Shown here: positions 6,361 to 13,093 of the stretch, piece after piece | How positions within the stretch are numbered: position 1 is the stretch's first letter | How the letters are laid out: each line of letters opens with the position of its first letter | From: JAKFVA01 sp046155225 | GTDB lineage: Bacteria; Pseudomonadota; Gammaproteobacteria; Burkholderiales; Burkholderiaceae_C | DNA length: 14,299 nucleotides | Assembly: GCA_046155225.1 (NCBI GenBank) | Contig: JBJXED010000145.1 | Span: 1-14,299 of the forward strand | Direction: 5' to 3' | The notes under the pieces: generated by a model | The model's input: only the letters and a program-made list of their open reading frames with translations | Databases searched by the model: none | What the model was told of the DNA's origin: nothing | Translations under genes and position numbers: made by a program

Positions 6361-7827
6361 ATGCACTACATCAACCCTGAAAAGCACACCCGCCGCGCCT
6401 TTTTGCGCCGCTCCGGGCAACTCGCCATGGCCGGTACGGCCTTGCCTTTTGCGCTGAATCTGGCCGCCATCGGTGAGGCGGCGGCTTTCAATGCCACCGA
6501 CTACCGCGCGTTGGTGTGCGTGTTCTTGCTCGGCGGCAACGACTACGCCAACAGCGTCGTGACCTACGACGACCCGAGCTACAACCGCTACAGCGCCATC
6601 CGCGGCGGCAGTGCGGGCCAGCAAGCCGGCGGCATTGCGCTGGCCAAAAGCGCCCTCATGCCCACACGGCTGGACCCGGCTATCCCGCTGGCCGGGGGCC
6701 GCGAGTACGCCCTGCACCCATCGATGACCGGCCTGGCCGGCTTGTTCAACAGCGGCCGTGCAGCGGTGCAGCTCAATGTGGGGCCGCTGATCGTGCCGCT
6801 GACGCTGGCGCAGTACAACAGCCCCAACCGCACACAGTTTCCGGTGCCGCCCAAGCTGTTCTCGCACAACGACCAGCAGTCGGTCTGGCAGTCGTCGCAG
6901 TCCGAGGGTTCGGTGGTCGGCTCGGGTGGCAACATGGGGGACTTGGCCTTGTCGTCCAACAGCAACTCGCTCTTCACCTGCATTTCGGCCAGCGGCAACT
7001 CGGTGTTTTTGTCGGGCGACAGTGCGCTGCAATACCAGGTAGGCACCGGCGGCGCGGTGGCCATCAACAGCGTCACCAGCGGGGTGTATGGCTCCAACGC
7101 CGTGCGCGACGCCATGAACATACTGGTGCAGCAAAGCCGCACGCATGTGCTGGAGAACGAATACAACCGCGTGACCACCCGCTCGATCGGCGCGCAAGCG
7201 CAGGTCACCAGCGCGCTGAACACAGCCAACCTGACCACCGCGTTCACGGCCGGCAACCCGCTGGCCGACCAGATGCGCATCGTGGCGCGGCTGATCGCGG
7301 CGCGCAATAGCCTGGGCGCACGGCGTCAGGTGTTTTTTGTCTCGCTCGGCGGCTTTGATCTGCACGACAACCTGATTTCCCAACAGCCGACCCAACTCAG
7401 TCGCGTCAGCGACGCCATGACCTCGTTCTACAACGCCACCGTCGAGCTGGGCGTGGCCAACCAGGTCACCGCGTTCACCGCGTCGGACTTTGGCCGCACG
7501 CTCACCAGCAACGGCGATGGCTCGGACCACGGCTGGGGCAGCCATCATTTCATGGTTGGCGGGGCGGTCAATGGCCGCGCCTTCTACGGCACCCCGCCGC
7601 CGGTGACCAACACCGTCAGCGGCGCGCCGGAAAATCAGTTTCACGTCGGCCAGGGCCGGCTGCTGCCGACCACGGCGGTGGACCAGTATGTCGGCACGCT
7701 GGCGCGCTGGTTTGGCGTCGAGCAAAGCGAGTTGCCCGGCGTTTTGCGCAACATCAACAACTTCGGCACGGTGGCCGGCCGGCCCGATTACCCGACCAAT
7801 CTGGGCTTCATGGCGGGCGTGGTTTGA
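6361..7827 (+). CDS. DUF1501 family protein, Tat-exported
   Basis: This 488-residue protein has a clear twin-arginine signal, TRRAFLRR (Arg11-Arg12), then a hydrophobic stretch ending near GEAAAF (about residues 36-43). It should be exported folded, possibly with a metal bound. DUF1501 is a family of unknown function placed in the alkaline phosphatase/sulfatase-like superfamily. Visible family motifs are VFLLGGNDYAN (54-64), LHPSMTGLAGLFNSGRAAV, PKLFSHNDQQSVWQ, SLGGFDLHDN (about 327-336), and the C-terminal SDFGRTLTSNGDGSDHGWG then HH (about 376-397). The Asp and His in these motifs sit where superfamily members bind metals. It follows paralogue 2 by 53 bp with a GAGG Shine-Dalgarno. DUF1800 and DUF1501 genes are often adjacent, which suggests a common extracytoplasmic task. 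The substrate is unknown. Confidence 0.92.
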   Translation: MHYINPEKHTRRAFLRRSGQLAMAGTALPFALNLAAIGEAAAFNATDYRALVCVFLLGGNDYANSVVTYDDPSYNRYSAIRGGSAGQQAGGIALAKSALMPTRLDPAIPLAGGREYALHPSMTGLAGLFNSGRAAVQLNVGPLIVPLTLAQYNSPNRTQFPVPPKLFSHNDQQSVWQSSQSEGSVVGSGGNMGDLALSSNSNSLFTCISASGNSVFLSGDSALQYQVGTGGAVAINSVTSGVYGSNAVRDAMNILVQQSRTHVLENEYNRVTTRSIGAQAQVTSALNTANLTTAFTAGNPLADQMRIVARLIAARNSLGARRQVFFVSLGGFDLHDNLISQQPTQLSRVSDAMTSFYNATVELGVANQVTAFTASDFGRTLTSNGDGSDHGWGSHHFMVGGAVNGRAFYGTPPPVTNTVSGAPENQFHVGQGRLLPTTAVDQYVGTLARWFGVEQSELPGVLRNINNFGTVAGRPDYPTNLGFMAGVV

Positions 7828-7836
7828 GTAATTTTG

Positions 7837-7889
7837 ATAGCACTACCGGCAAGTAATACGCTGTCTACAGGTCAATTGGGCTTGAAAAT
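7837..7889 (+). repeat. Degenerate short dispersed repeat, intergenic copy
   Basis: This AT-richer 53-bp stretch begins ten bases after the DUF1501 stop. It matches the reverse strand of 8975-8923 inside uvrA at about 37 of 53 positions by eye without gaps, including ATAGCA and TACCGGCAAG separated by one mismatch, and a shared AAAAT end. It resembles short AT-rich elements that I recall as common in Comamonadaceae intergenic regions. That last point is memory, not a search result. Confidence 0.5.
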
Positions 7890-7900
7890 CACATCAGAAA

Positions 7901-7926
7901 GCGCTTTTTGGGCTTTTGGTAAGCGC
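7901..7926. terminator. Possible bidirectional terminator between convergent genes
   Basis: GCGCTT (7901-7906) and AAGCGC (7921-7926) form an inverted repeat with a 14-nt loop, and AAAGCGCTTT at 7898-7907 is itself a perfect palindrome. It sits in the 104-bp gap between the DUF1501 gene and uvrA, which converge, where a two-way terminator would be expected. No strong T-run follows the stem on either strand, so the call is tentative. Confidence 0.3.
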
Positions 7927-7931
7927 CCGCG

Positions 7932-10880
7932 TCACCCGAGCAGCCGCCCCAAGTAGCGCCCGGTAAAGCTCGCCGGATTCGTCGCCAAATCTTCCGGCGT
8001 GCCCACGCCCACCACCTGCCCGCCGCCTGAGCCGCCTTCCGGCCCCATGTCGATCAGCCAGTCGGCGGTTTTGATGACGTCCAGGTTGTGCTCGATGATG
8101 ACGATGGTGTTGCCCGCGTCGCGCAACTGGTGCAGCACTTTGAGCAGCAAATCAATGTCGGCAAAGTGCAGGCCGGTGGTCGGTTCGTCCAGGATGTAGA
8201 GCGTGCGGCCGGTGTCGCGTTTGGAGAGTTCCAGCGCCAGTTTGATCCGCTGCGCCTCGCCGCCGCTGAGTGTTGTGGCGGCCTGGCCGAGCTTGATGTA
8301 GGAGAGGCCAACGTCGAGCAAGGTTTGCAGCTTGCGCGCCAAGGTTGGCACGGTTTTGAAGAAGTCGTAGGCGGCTTCCACCGTCAAGTCCAGCATTTGC
8401 GCGATGTTTTTGCCTTTGTACTGCACCTCAAGCGTTTCGCGGTTGTAGCGCTGGCCCAGGCACACGTCGCAGGACACGTACACGTCAGGCAGAAAGTGCA
8501 TCTCGACCTTTTTCACGCCGTCGCCCTGGCAGGCTTCGCAGCGGCCACCGCCCGAGGATTGCGGCACGTTGAAAGAAAAGCGCCCAGCGCCGTAGCCGCG
8601 CTCGCGCGCCAGGTTCATCTCGGCCATCAGCTCGCGCAAGGGCGTAAACAGGCCGGTGTAGGTGGCCGGGTTGCTGCGCGGGGTGCGGCCAATCGGCGAC
8701 TGGTCGACATTGATGACTTTGTCGAACTGCTCCAGGCCCAGGATTTCCTCGTGCGCCGCTGCCTCGTCGTGCGCGCGGTAGAGGGCGCGCGCGGCGGCCT
8801 TGTAGAGCGTGTCGTTGACCAGGGTTGATTTGCCGGAGCCCGAGACGCCCGTCACGCAGGTGAGCAGCCCGACGGGGAATTCCACACTCACGTTTTGCAG
8901 GTTATTTCCGCTTGCGCCGACTATTTTTATATGAAATGAGTCTGTGGCCAGCGTTCTGCTTGCCGGTACTGCTATGCTTTTTGTACCGCTTAAATACTGC
9001 CCGGTGAGCGAAGCCGGGTTGTCCTGCACCTCTTGCGCCGTGCCCTGCGCCATGATGCGGCCGCCGTGCACGCCCGCGCCAGGGCCGATGTCGATGACAT
9101 GGTCGGCGGCGCGGATCATGTCTTCGTCGTGCTCGACCACCAGCACGCTGTTGCCGATGTCGCGCAGGTGTTTCAGGGTGTCGATCAAGCGGTCGTTGTC
9201 GCGCTGGTGCAGGCCGATGCTGGGCTCATCCAGCACATACATCACGCCTGTGAGGCCCGCGCCAATCTGGCTGGCCAGCCGGATGCGCTGGGATTCACCG
9301 CCGGAGAGTGTTTCGGCGCTGCGGTCCAGGCTCAAATAATTCAGGCCCACGTTGTTCAGGAATTTGAGCCGCAGGCCAATCTCGCGCACTACCTTGGCGG
9401 CAATCTCACCTTTGGAGCCGGCTACTTTGAGCGCGGTGAAATAGGCCAGGCTGTCCTTCAGCGTCAGCGCGCTGATCTGGAAGATCGCGCGCGCTTGCTC
9501 GCCTTCACCGACGAAGACATGGCGGGCCTCGCGCCGCAACCTGGAGCCGGTGCAATCGGTACAGGGTTGGCTGCCGCGGTAGCGGCCCAGCTCTTCCCGG
9601 ACCAGGGCCGAGTCGGTCTCGCGGTAGCGCCGCGCCATATTGGGGATGATGCCTTCAAACGGGTGCTTTTTGCTGAGCTTCTTGCCGGCAAAATTGCCCG
9701 AGTCCATCACATAGCTGAACTTGATCTCGTCGCTGCCCGAGCCGTGCAGCACAGCGTGCTGGATGGGCGCAGGCAGCTTTTCAAAGGCCGTGTCGATGTC
9801 GAATTTGTAGTGCTTGGCGAGGCTTTGCAGCAACGCAAAGTAGTAGCCGTTGCGCCGGTCCCAGCCTTTGATGGCACCGCTGGCCAGGCTCAGGGTGGGG
9901 AAGGCCACGACGCGCGCCGGGTCGAAAAACTCCTGCGCGCCCAGGCCGTCGCAGCTGGGACACGCGCCGACGGGGGAGTTGAACGAGAACAGCCGCGGCT
10001 CCAGTTCGGCCAGCGAGTAGCTGCACACCGGGCAGGCGAATTTGGCATTGAACAGGTGCTCTTTGCCGGGGCCATCACCTTCGGGCATTTCCAAGGCGAT
10101 GGCTCTGCCCTCGGCCAGACGCAGCGCTGCTTCAAAGCTCTCGGCCAACCTTTGTTTTTGATCGGGCCGCACCTTCAAGCGGTCAATGACGACATCGATG
10201 TCGTGCTTTTCGGTTTTCTTCAGCGCCGGCAGGGCGTCGAATTCCACCACCTTACCTTCGACGCGAAAGCGCACGTAGCCCTGCGCTTGCATCTGCGCGA
10301 ACAGCTCGGCAAATTCGCCCTTGCGCTCGCGTGCCACCGGCGCGAGGATCATCAGTTTGGTGTCCTCTGGCAGCGCCAGCACCGCGTCGACCATTTGGCT
10401 GACGCTTTGCGCTTGCAGGGGCAACGCGTGGTCGGGGCAGTGCGGCGTGCCGGCGCGGGCAAACAGCAGGCGCAGGTAGTCGTGGATTTCGGTCACCGTG
10501 CCCACGGTGGAGCGCGGGTTGTGGCTGGTGGCTTTTTGCTCGATCGCAATGGCGGGTGACAAGCCCTCGATCACATCGACATCGGGCTTGTCCATCAGCT
10601 GCAAAAACTGCCGCGCGTAGGTGGAGAGGCTCTCCACATAGCGCCGCTGGCCCTCGGCATACAGCGTGTCAAAGGCCAGGCTCGACTTGCCCGAACCCGA
10701 CAGGCCGGTGATCACCACCAGCTGGTTGCGCGGAATGTCGAGGTCGATGTTTTTCAGGTTGTGCGTGCGCGCGCCGCGAATGCTGATGCAGGAAAGCGGC
10801 TGGGCCGCCGTCAGGCGCTGGCCCAGGTAGGCCCCCTCGCCTTGGCTGGCCAGGTACTGGCTTTCGGTAGATGAGTTCAC
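7932..10880 (-). CDS. uvrA: UvrA, excinuclease ABC subunit A
   Basis: UvrA is the damage-sensing ATPase of nucleotide excision repair and loads UvrB onto lesions. Both ABC modules are intact: Walker A GLSGSGKS (10706-10683) and GVSGSGKST (about 8850-8824), signatures LSGGESQRIRLAS (about 9315-9277) and LSGGEAQRIKLA, and Walker B in VLDEPSIGLHQRD and ILDEPTTGLHF. Zinc-binding pairs are seen as CPVC with CPSC, and CEAC with CDVC. The open frame extends to a GTG at 10982. That upstream part lacks a Shine-Dalgarno and contains a hairpin and a TATGAT -10-like box. I therefore prefer the GTG at 10880 (VNSSTESQ, about 982 aa), with ATGs at 10910 and 10907 as alternatives. Even so, about 30 residues precede the SIRGARTHNLKN start seen in E. 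coli. The inter-module linker carries an AT-rich repeat-like stretch at 8923-8975. No LexA box was found. Confidence 0.97.
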   Translation of the reverse strand: MNSSTESQYLASQGEGAYLGQRLTAAQPLSCISIRGARTHNLKNIDLDIPRNQLVVITGLSGSGKSSLAFDTLYAEGQRRYVESLSTYARQFLQLMDKPDVDVIEGLSPAIAIEQKATSHNPRSTVGTVTEIHDYLRLLFARAGTPHCPDHALPLQAQSVSQMVDAVLALPEDTKLMILAPVARERKGEFAELFAQMQAQGYVRFRVEGKVVEFDALPALKKTEKHDIDVVIDRLKVRPDQKQRLAESFEAALRLAEGRAIALEMPEGDGPGKEHLFNAKFACPVCSYSLAELEPRLFSFNSPVGACPSCDGLGAQEFFDPARVVAFPTLSLASGAIKGWDRRNGYYFALLQSLAKHYKFDIDTAFEKLPAPIQHAVLHGSGSDEIKFSYVMDSGNFAGKKLSKKHPFEGIIPNMARRYRETDSALVREELGRYRGSQPCTDCTGSRLRREARHVFVGEGEQARAIFQISALTLKDSLAYFTALKVAGSKGEIAAKVVREIGLRLKFLNNVGLNYLSLDRSAETLSGGESQRIRLASQIGAGLTGVMYVLDEPSIGLHQRDNDRLIDTLKHLRDIGNSVLVVEHDEDMIRAADHVIDIGPGAGVHGGRIMAQGTAQEVQDNPASLTGQYLSGTKSIAVPASRTLATDSFHIKIVGASGNNLQNVSVEFPVGLLTCVTGVSGSGKSTLVNDTLYKAAARALYRAHDEAAAHEEILGLEQFDKVINVDQSPIGRTPRSNPATYTGLFTPLRELMAEMNLARERGYGAGRFSFNVPQSSGGGRCEACQGDGVKKVEMHFLPDVYVSCDVCLGQRYNRETLEVQYKGKNIAQMLDLTVEAAYDFFKTVPTLARKLQTLLDVGLSYIKLGQAATTLSGGEAQRIKLALELSKRDTGRTLYILDEPTTGLHFADIDLLLKVLHQLRDAGNTIVIIEHNLDVIKTADWLIDMGPEGGSGGGQVVGVGTPEDLATNPASFTGRYLGRLLG
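8923..8975 (-). repeat. Repeat-like AT-rich stretch inside uvrA, in frame
   Basis: On the uvrA coding strand this 53-bp segment starts ATAGCAGTACCGGCAAG and ends AAAAT. It aligns without gaps to the intergenic element at 7837-7889 at about 37 of 53 positions. It encodes part of the linker after the first ABC module (about SIAVPASRTL...FHIKIV) and is visibly richer in A and T than the flanking uvrA sequence. The length of the linker matches E. coli UvrA as I remember it, so the segment looks like a replaced or eroded stretch rather than a net insertion. Confidence 0.45.
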
Positions 10881-10905
10881 GTGGTGGTGGCCTGCAAAAC
10901 CAAAC

Positions 10906-10911
10906 ATCATA
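10906..10911 (-). promoter_or_regulatory. Possible -10 box for uvrA
   Basis: TATGAT reads on the minus strand about 25 bp upstream of the preferred uvrA GTG. It matches five of six bases of TATAAT. Only a poor -35 (TTCGCC, 18-bp spacing) can be proposed, so the call rests on position and the -10 alone. Confidence 0.3.
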
Positions 10912-10916
10912 GAGTG

Positions 10917-10933
10917 CGCCAGTGAAACTGGCG
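10917..10933. other. Perfect 7-bp inverted repeat in the uvrA/MFS divergent region
   Basis: CGCCAGT (10917-10923) and ACTGGCG (10927-10933) flank a 3-nt GAA centre. It lies just upstream of the proposed uvrA -10, where an operator could sit. It is not a LexA box (CTGT-N8-ACAG). It could also simply be a hairpin in an RNA. A related CACTGG follows at 10950-10955. Confidence 0.4.
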
Positions 10934-11047
10934 AATGCCGGACAATGTCACTGGCCCTGAGCCCTAAGAACTGTTCAATCACTACTGCGGCGATCAGCCG
11001 CTGTGCCGCTCACCACACCAATGTCCCCCGCCTGCGAAAGCGCCGCC

Positions 11048-12259
11048 ATGACGGCCACCGAAAAGCGTGCCAGCGTAGCCCTGGCGTCGATCTTCGGCTT
11101 GCGGATGCTTGGACTTTTTTTGGTGCTGCCGGTGATTGCGATGCAAGCGCGCGGCTACCCAGGCGGCTCGGACGCGGCGCTGGTCGGGCTCGCGCTGGGC
11201 ATTTACGGCTTGACCCAGGGCTTGCTGCAAATCCCTTTTGGCATGGCGTCCGACCGCTACGGCCGCAAGCGGGTGATCTTGCTGGGCTTGCTGATTTTTG
11301 CCGCCGGCAGCTTTGTCGCCGCCGCCGCCGACAGTCTGGCTGGTTTGATCGCGGGCCGCGCCTTGCAGGGTGCGGGGGCTATTTCAGCGGCGGTTACCGC
11401 GCTGCTGGCCGACCAAACCCGTGACGTGGTGCGCACCAAGGCGATGGCGCTGGTGGGTAGCAGTATTGCGCTGATGTTTGCCTTGTCGCTGGTGGCGGCA
11501 CCACTGCTGGTGGGCGCGGTAGGCTTGCCGGGCCTGTTTGTCCTGACCGGGCTGCTGACGCTGGGCGGCATGGCCGTGGTGCGCTGGTGGGTGCCGCCCG
11601 AGCCGCCTTTGCAGCCGCAGGCACGCGGCTCATTGGCCGAGGTGCTGCGCCACCCCGCGTTGCTGCGGCTGTACTGGGGGGTGTTTGTGTTGCATGCGGT
11701 GCAGTTCGCCATGTGGGTCGCGATTCCCGCGCTGCTGGTGCGCGCGGGGCTGCCCGATGCGGCGCACTGGCAGGTCTATTTGCCTGCGGTGCTCGCGTCG
11801 TTTGGGGTCATGGCTGTCACGCTGTTTCCGCTGGAGCGGCGCGGCTATTTGCGGGCCGTGTTTCTGAGCGCGATCGGCTTGATCGTTCTGGTGCAGTTGG
11901 GTTTGCTGTGGGCGGCAGTCCCTGCGGCGCAAGGCATGGGCAGTTGGGGCGGTTTGTGGCCGCTGGCACTGCTGTTGTTTGTGTTTTTTTGCGGCTTCAA
12001 TGTGCTGGAGGCAAGCCTGCCCAGCCTGGCCTCCAGGCTGGCCCCAGCACAGGCGCGCGGCGCAGCGCTGGGGGTCTACAACACGCTGCAGTCCTTGGGG
12101 TTTTTTGTCGGCGGGCTGGCCGGCGGCGCCATGGTCAAGTGGGCCGGTGTACCGACGCTGTTTGCCTGCTGCGCTACCGCAATGGGCTTGTGGATGCTGC
12201 TGGCCTGGCCTATGCAGGCACCGGGCGTGCAGCCAGTGGCGGCGCGTCCAGCGGCATAA
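11048..12259 (+). CDS. MFS permease, YajR-like without the C-terminal YAM domain
   Basis: This is a 12-helix major facilitator of about 403 residues. The sequence from EKRASVALASIFGLRMLGLF onward is close to E. coli YajR, including motif A DRYGRKRVI, the RALQGAGAISAAVTALL stretch of helix 4, and NVLEASLPSLASRLAP with GVYNTLQSLGFFVGG in the C-terminal half. YajR itself carries an extra C-terminal ferredoxin-like YAM domain. This protein ends after helix 12 and lacks it. The substrate is unknown, with drug or sugar efflux the usual guess. I chose the ATG at 11048 because similarity begins there. In-frame starts at 11003 (GTG) and 11021 (ATG) are possible. It is divergent from uvrA and ssb follows 42 bp downstream, so the two may be cotranscribed. 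Confidence 0.9.
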   Translation: MTATEKRASVALASIFGLRMLGLFLVLPVIAMQARGYPGGSDAALVGLALGIYGLTQGLLQIPFGMASDRYGRKRVILLGLLIFAAGSFVAAAADSLAGLIAGRALQGAGAISAAVTALLADQTRDVVRTKAMALVGSSIALMFALSLVAAPLLVGAVGLPGLFVLTGLLTLGGMAVVRWWVPPEPPLQPQARGSLAEVLRHPALLRLYWGVFVLHAVQFAMWVAIPALLVRAGLPDAAHWQVYLPAVLASFGVMAVTLFPLERRGYLRAVFLSAIGLIVLVQLGLLWAAVPAAQGMGSWGGLWPLALLLFVFFCGFNVLEASLPSLASRLAPAQARGAALGVYNTLQSLGFFVGGLAGGAMVKWAGVPTLFACCATAMGLWMLLAWPMQAPGVQPVAARPAA

Positions 12260-12301
12260 TCATTTTTCAAATGTATCCAGACCATCAACCAGGAGAGCGC
12301 C

Positions 12302-12802
12302 GTGGCATCTGTCAACAAGGTCATTCTGATCGGCAACTGCGGGCGCGACCCGGAAGTGCGCTACCTGCCCTCGGGCGGCGCTGTCGCAAACGTGAGCATT
12401 GCCACCACCACCCGCCGCAAGGACAAAACCAGCGGCGAGATGGTCGAAGACACGCAGTGGCACCGCGTCACCTTCTACGAGCGACTGGCCGAGATTGCCG
12501 GTGAGTATGTGAAAAAGGGCCGGCCCATCTACGTGGAAGGCCGCCTGAAATACGGCAAGTACACCGACCAGGCGGGGGTGGAAAAAAGCACCGTGGACAT
12601 CATTGCCACCGAGCTGCAGCTGCTGGGCTCGCGCGAGGGCATGGGCAGCCCGTCCAGCAATATGTCTGGCGGCGAAGAAGGCGGGGGCGGCGGCTATTCA
12701 CGCCCGGCACCCGCGAGTAGGTCGGCACCCGCAGCTCGGCCCGCGCCAGCCGCCAAGTCGCCCAGCGGCTTTGATGATATGGATGACGACATTCCATTTT
12801 GA
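12302..12802 (+). CDS. ssb: Single-stranded DNA-binding protein
   Basis: SSB coats single-stranded DNA during replication, recombination and repair, and recruits partners through its C-terminal tip. The 166-residue protein has an N-terminal OB fold (about 1-110; VNKVILIGNCGRDPEVRYLP, TQWHRVTFYERLAEIAGEYV, VEGRLKYGKYTD). A flexible Gly/Ser/Pro/Ala-rich linker (about 112-156) follows, then the acidic tip DDMDDDIPF, which is the canonical partner-binding end. The start is a GTG at 12302 with AGGAG 6 bp upstream. The length is normal for Burkholderiales. It lies 42 bp after the MFS gene and within 1.5 kb of uvrA, recalling the divergent uvrA-ssb arrangement of enterobacteria with a transporter inserted between them. 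Confidence 0.98.
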   Translation: MASVNKVILIGNCGRDPEVRYLPSGGAVANVSIATTTRRKDKTSGEMVEDTQWHRVTFYERLAEIAGEYVKKGRPIYVEGRLKYGKYTDQAGVEKSTVDIIATELQLLGSREGMGSPSSNMSGGEEGGGGGYSRPAPASRSAPAARPAPAAKSPSGFDDMDDDIPF

Positions 12803-12901
12803 GTGGCGAATTGGTCATTTATTCATAGCAAGAGAAGCACGTTTGATAAGGGCTAAGCCCCTAATCAGTTGATTTCTTGTGGGCGCTGAGGCGTTTGCTG
12901 T

Positions 12902-12928
12902 GCGGTGCTGCGGTATCAGCACTGCCGC
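12902..12928. other. Stem-loop after ssb
   Basis: GCGGTGCTG (12902-12910) can pair with CAGCAC and CCGC (12917-12928), with a 6-nt loop and a 2-nt bulge, giving a stem of about ten GC-rich pairs. There is no T-run after it, so a Rho-independent terminator is not clear. It could end ssb transcription with other factors or be an RNA structure. Confidence 0.35.
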
Positions 12929-12956
12929 TTGGGCGAATGCGGCGTAATTGCATCGA

Positions 12957-12979
12957 AATTGGAACTTTCGTATCCAATT
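12957..12979. promoter_or_regulatory. Inverted repeat AATTGGA-N9-TCCAATT
   Basis: This perfect 7-bp inverted repeat with a 9-nt centre lies 115 bp upstream of the response regulator ATG. The size and AT-rich context fit a dimeric regulator binding site. The centre also contains GGAACTT, which looks like an RpoE-type -35, but no matching TCTGA-like -10 is evident. Confidence 0.4.
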
Positions 12980-12997
12980 GTGATAATTTAGTCACAA
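12978..12997. promoter_or_regulatory. Inverted repeat TTGTGA-N8-TCACAA
   Basis: This perfect 6-bp inverted repeat overlaps the previous one by two bases. The half sites look like those of CRP/FNR family regulators (TGTGA...TCACA), but the gap is eight instead of six bases, so canonical CRP binding is doubtful. It lies about 97 bp upstream of the response regulator start. Confidence 0.4.
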
Positions 12998-13093
12998 ATA
13001 CCGTCCGCGTGAAAGATTCGTTGCGTCTATCTGCGCCTGCCTCTGTTACGCTTGAGGTTACTAATAAAGTATTAATTTCATAGCATATTTCTT

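Larger units (their letters stand above)
12803..13093. other. 291-bp intergenic region between ssb and the response regulator
   Basis: No convincing gene is present. The region is richer in A and T than its surroundings, especially after 12950. It holds a possible third degenerate member of the dispersed-repeat type (about 12825-12877, starting ATAGCA), a bulged hairpin at 12902-12928, two adjacent inverted repeats at 12957-12979 and 12978-12997, and an AT-rich lead-in before the ATG at 13094. The start has no Shine-Dalgarno, so the leader may be short or unusual. Confidence 0.6.

Noticed and set aside
2333..7725. Very long open frames on the minus strand opposite the DUF1800 and DUF1501 genes (up to about 680 codons)
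   Set aside because: They are Arg/Gly/His-rich shadows of GC-rich genes, match no family I recognise and lack ribosome sites. The plus-strand frames carry clear family motifs.
9033..10559. 508-codon plus-strand frame opposite uvrA
   Set aside because: It is antisense to the well-supported ABC and zinc-binding motifs of uvrA. Its translation is low-complexity Ala/Gly/Gln-rich and typical of a shadow frame.
10881..11047. LexA (SOS) box between uvrA and the MFS gene
   Set aside because: CTGT occurs at 10971 (CTGTTCAATC) but no ACAG follows at the required distance. No CTG-N10-CAG site fits.
12851..12861. GGGCTAAGCCC as a terminator of ssb
   Set aside because: The arms leave only a one-base loop and no T-run follows, so it cannot act as a normal intrinsic terminator hairpin.
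12961..12989. RpoE-type promoter starting at GGAACTT
   Set aside because: The -35-like heptamer is good, but no TCTGA-like -10 lies 16-17 bp downstream, and GGA belongs to a perfect inverted repeat that explains it as well.
12877..13083. Small gene of 68 codons after ssb
   Set aside because: The frame has no Shine-Dalgarno, spans the hairpin and the palindromic patch, and its translation looks random.
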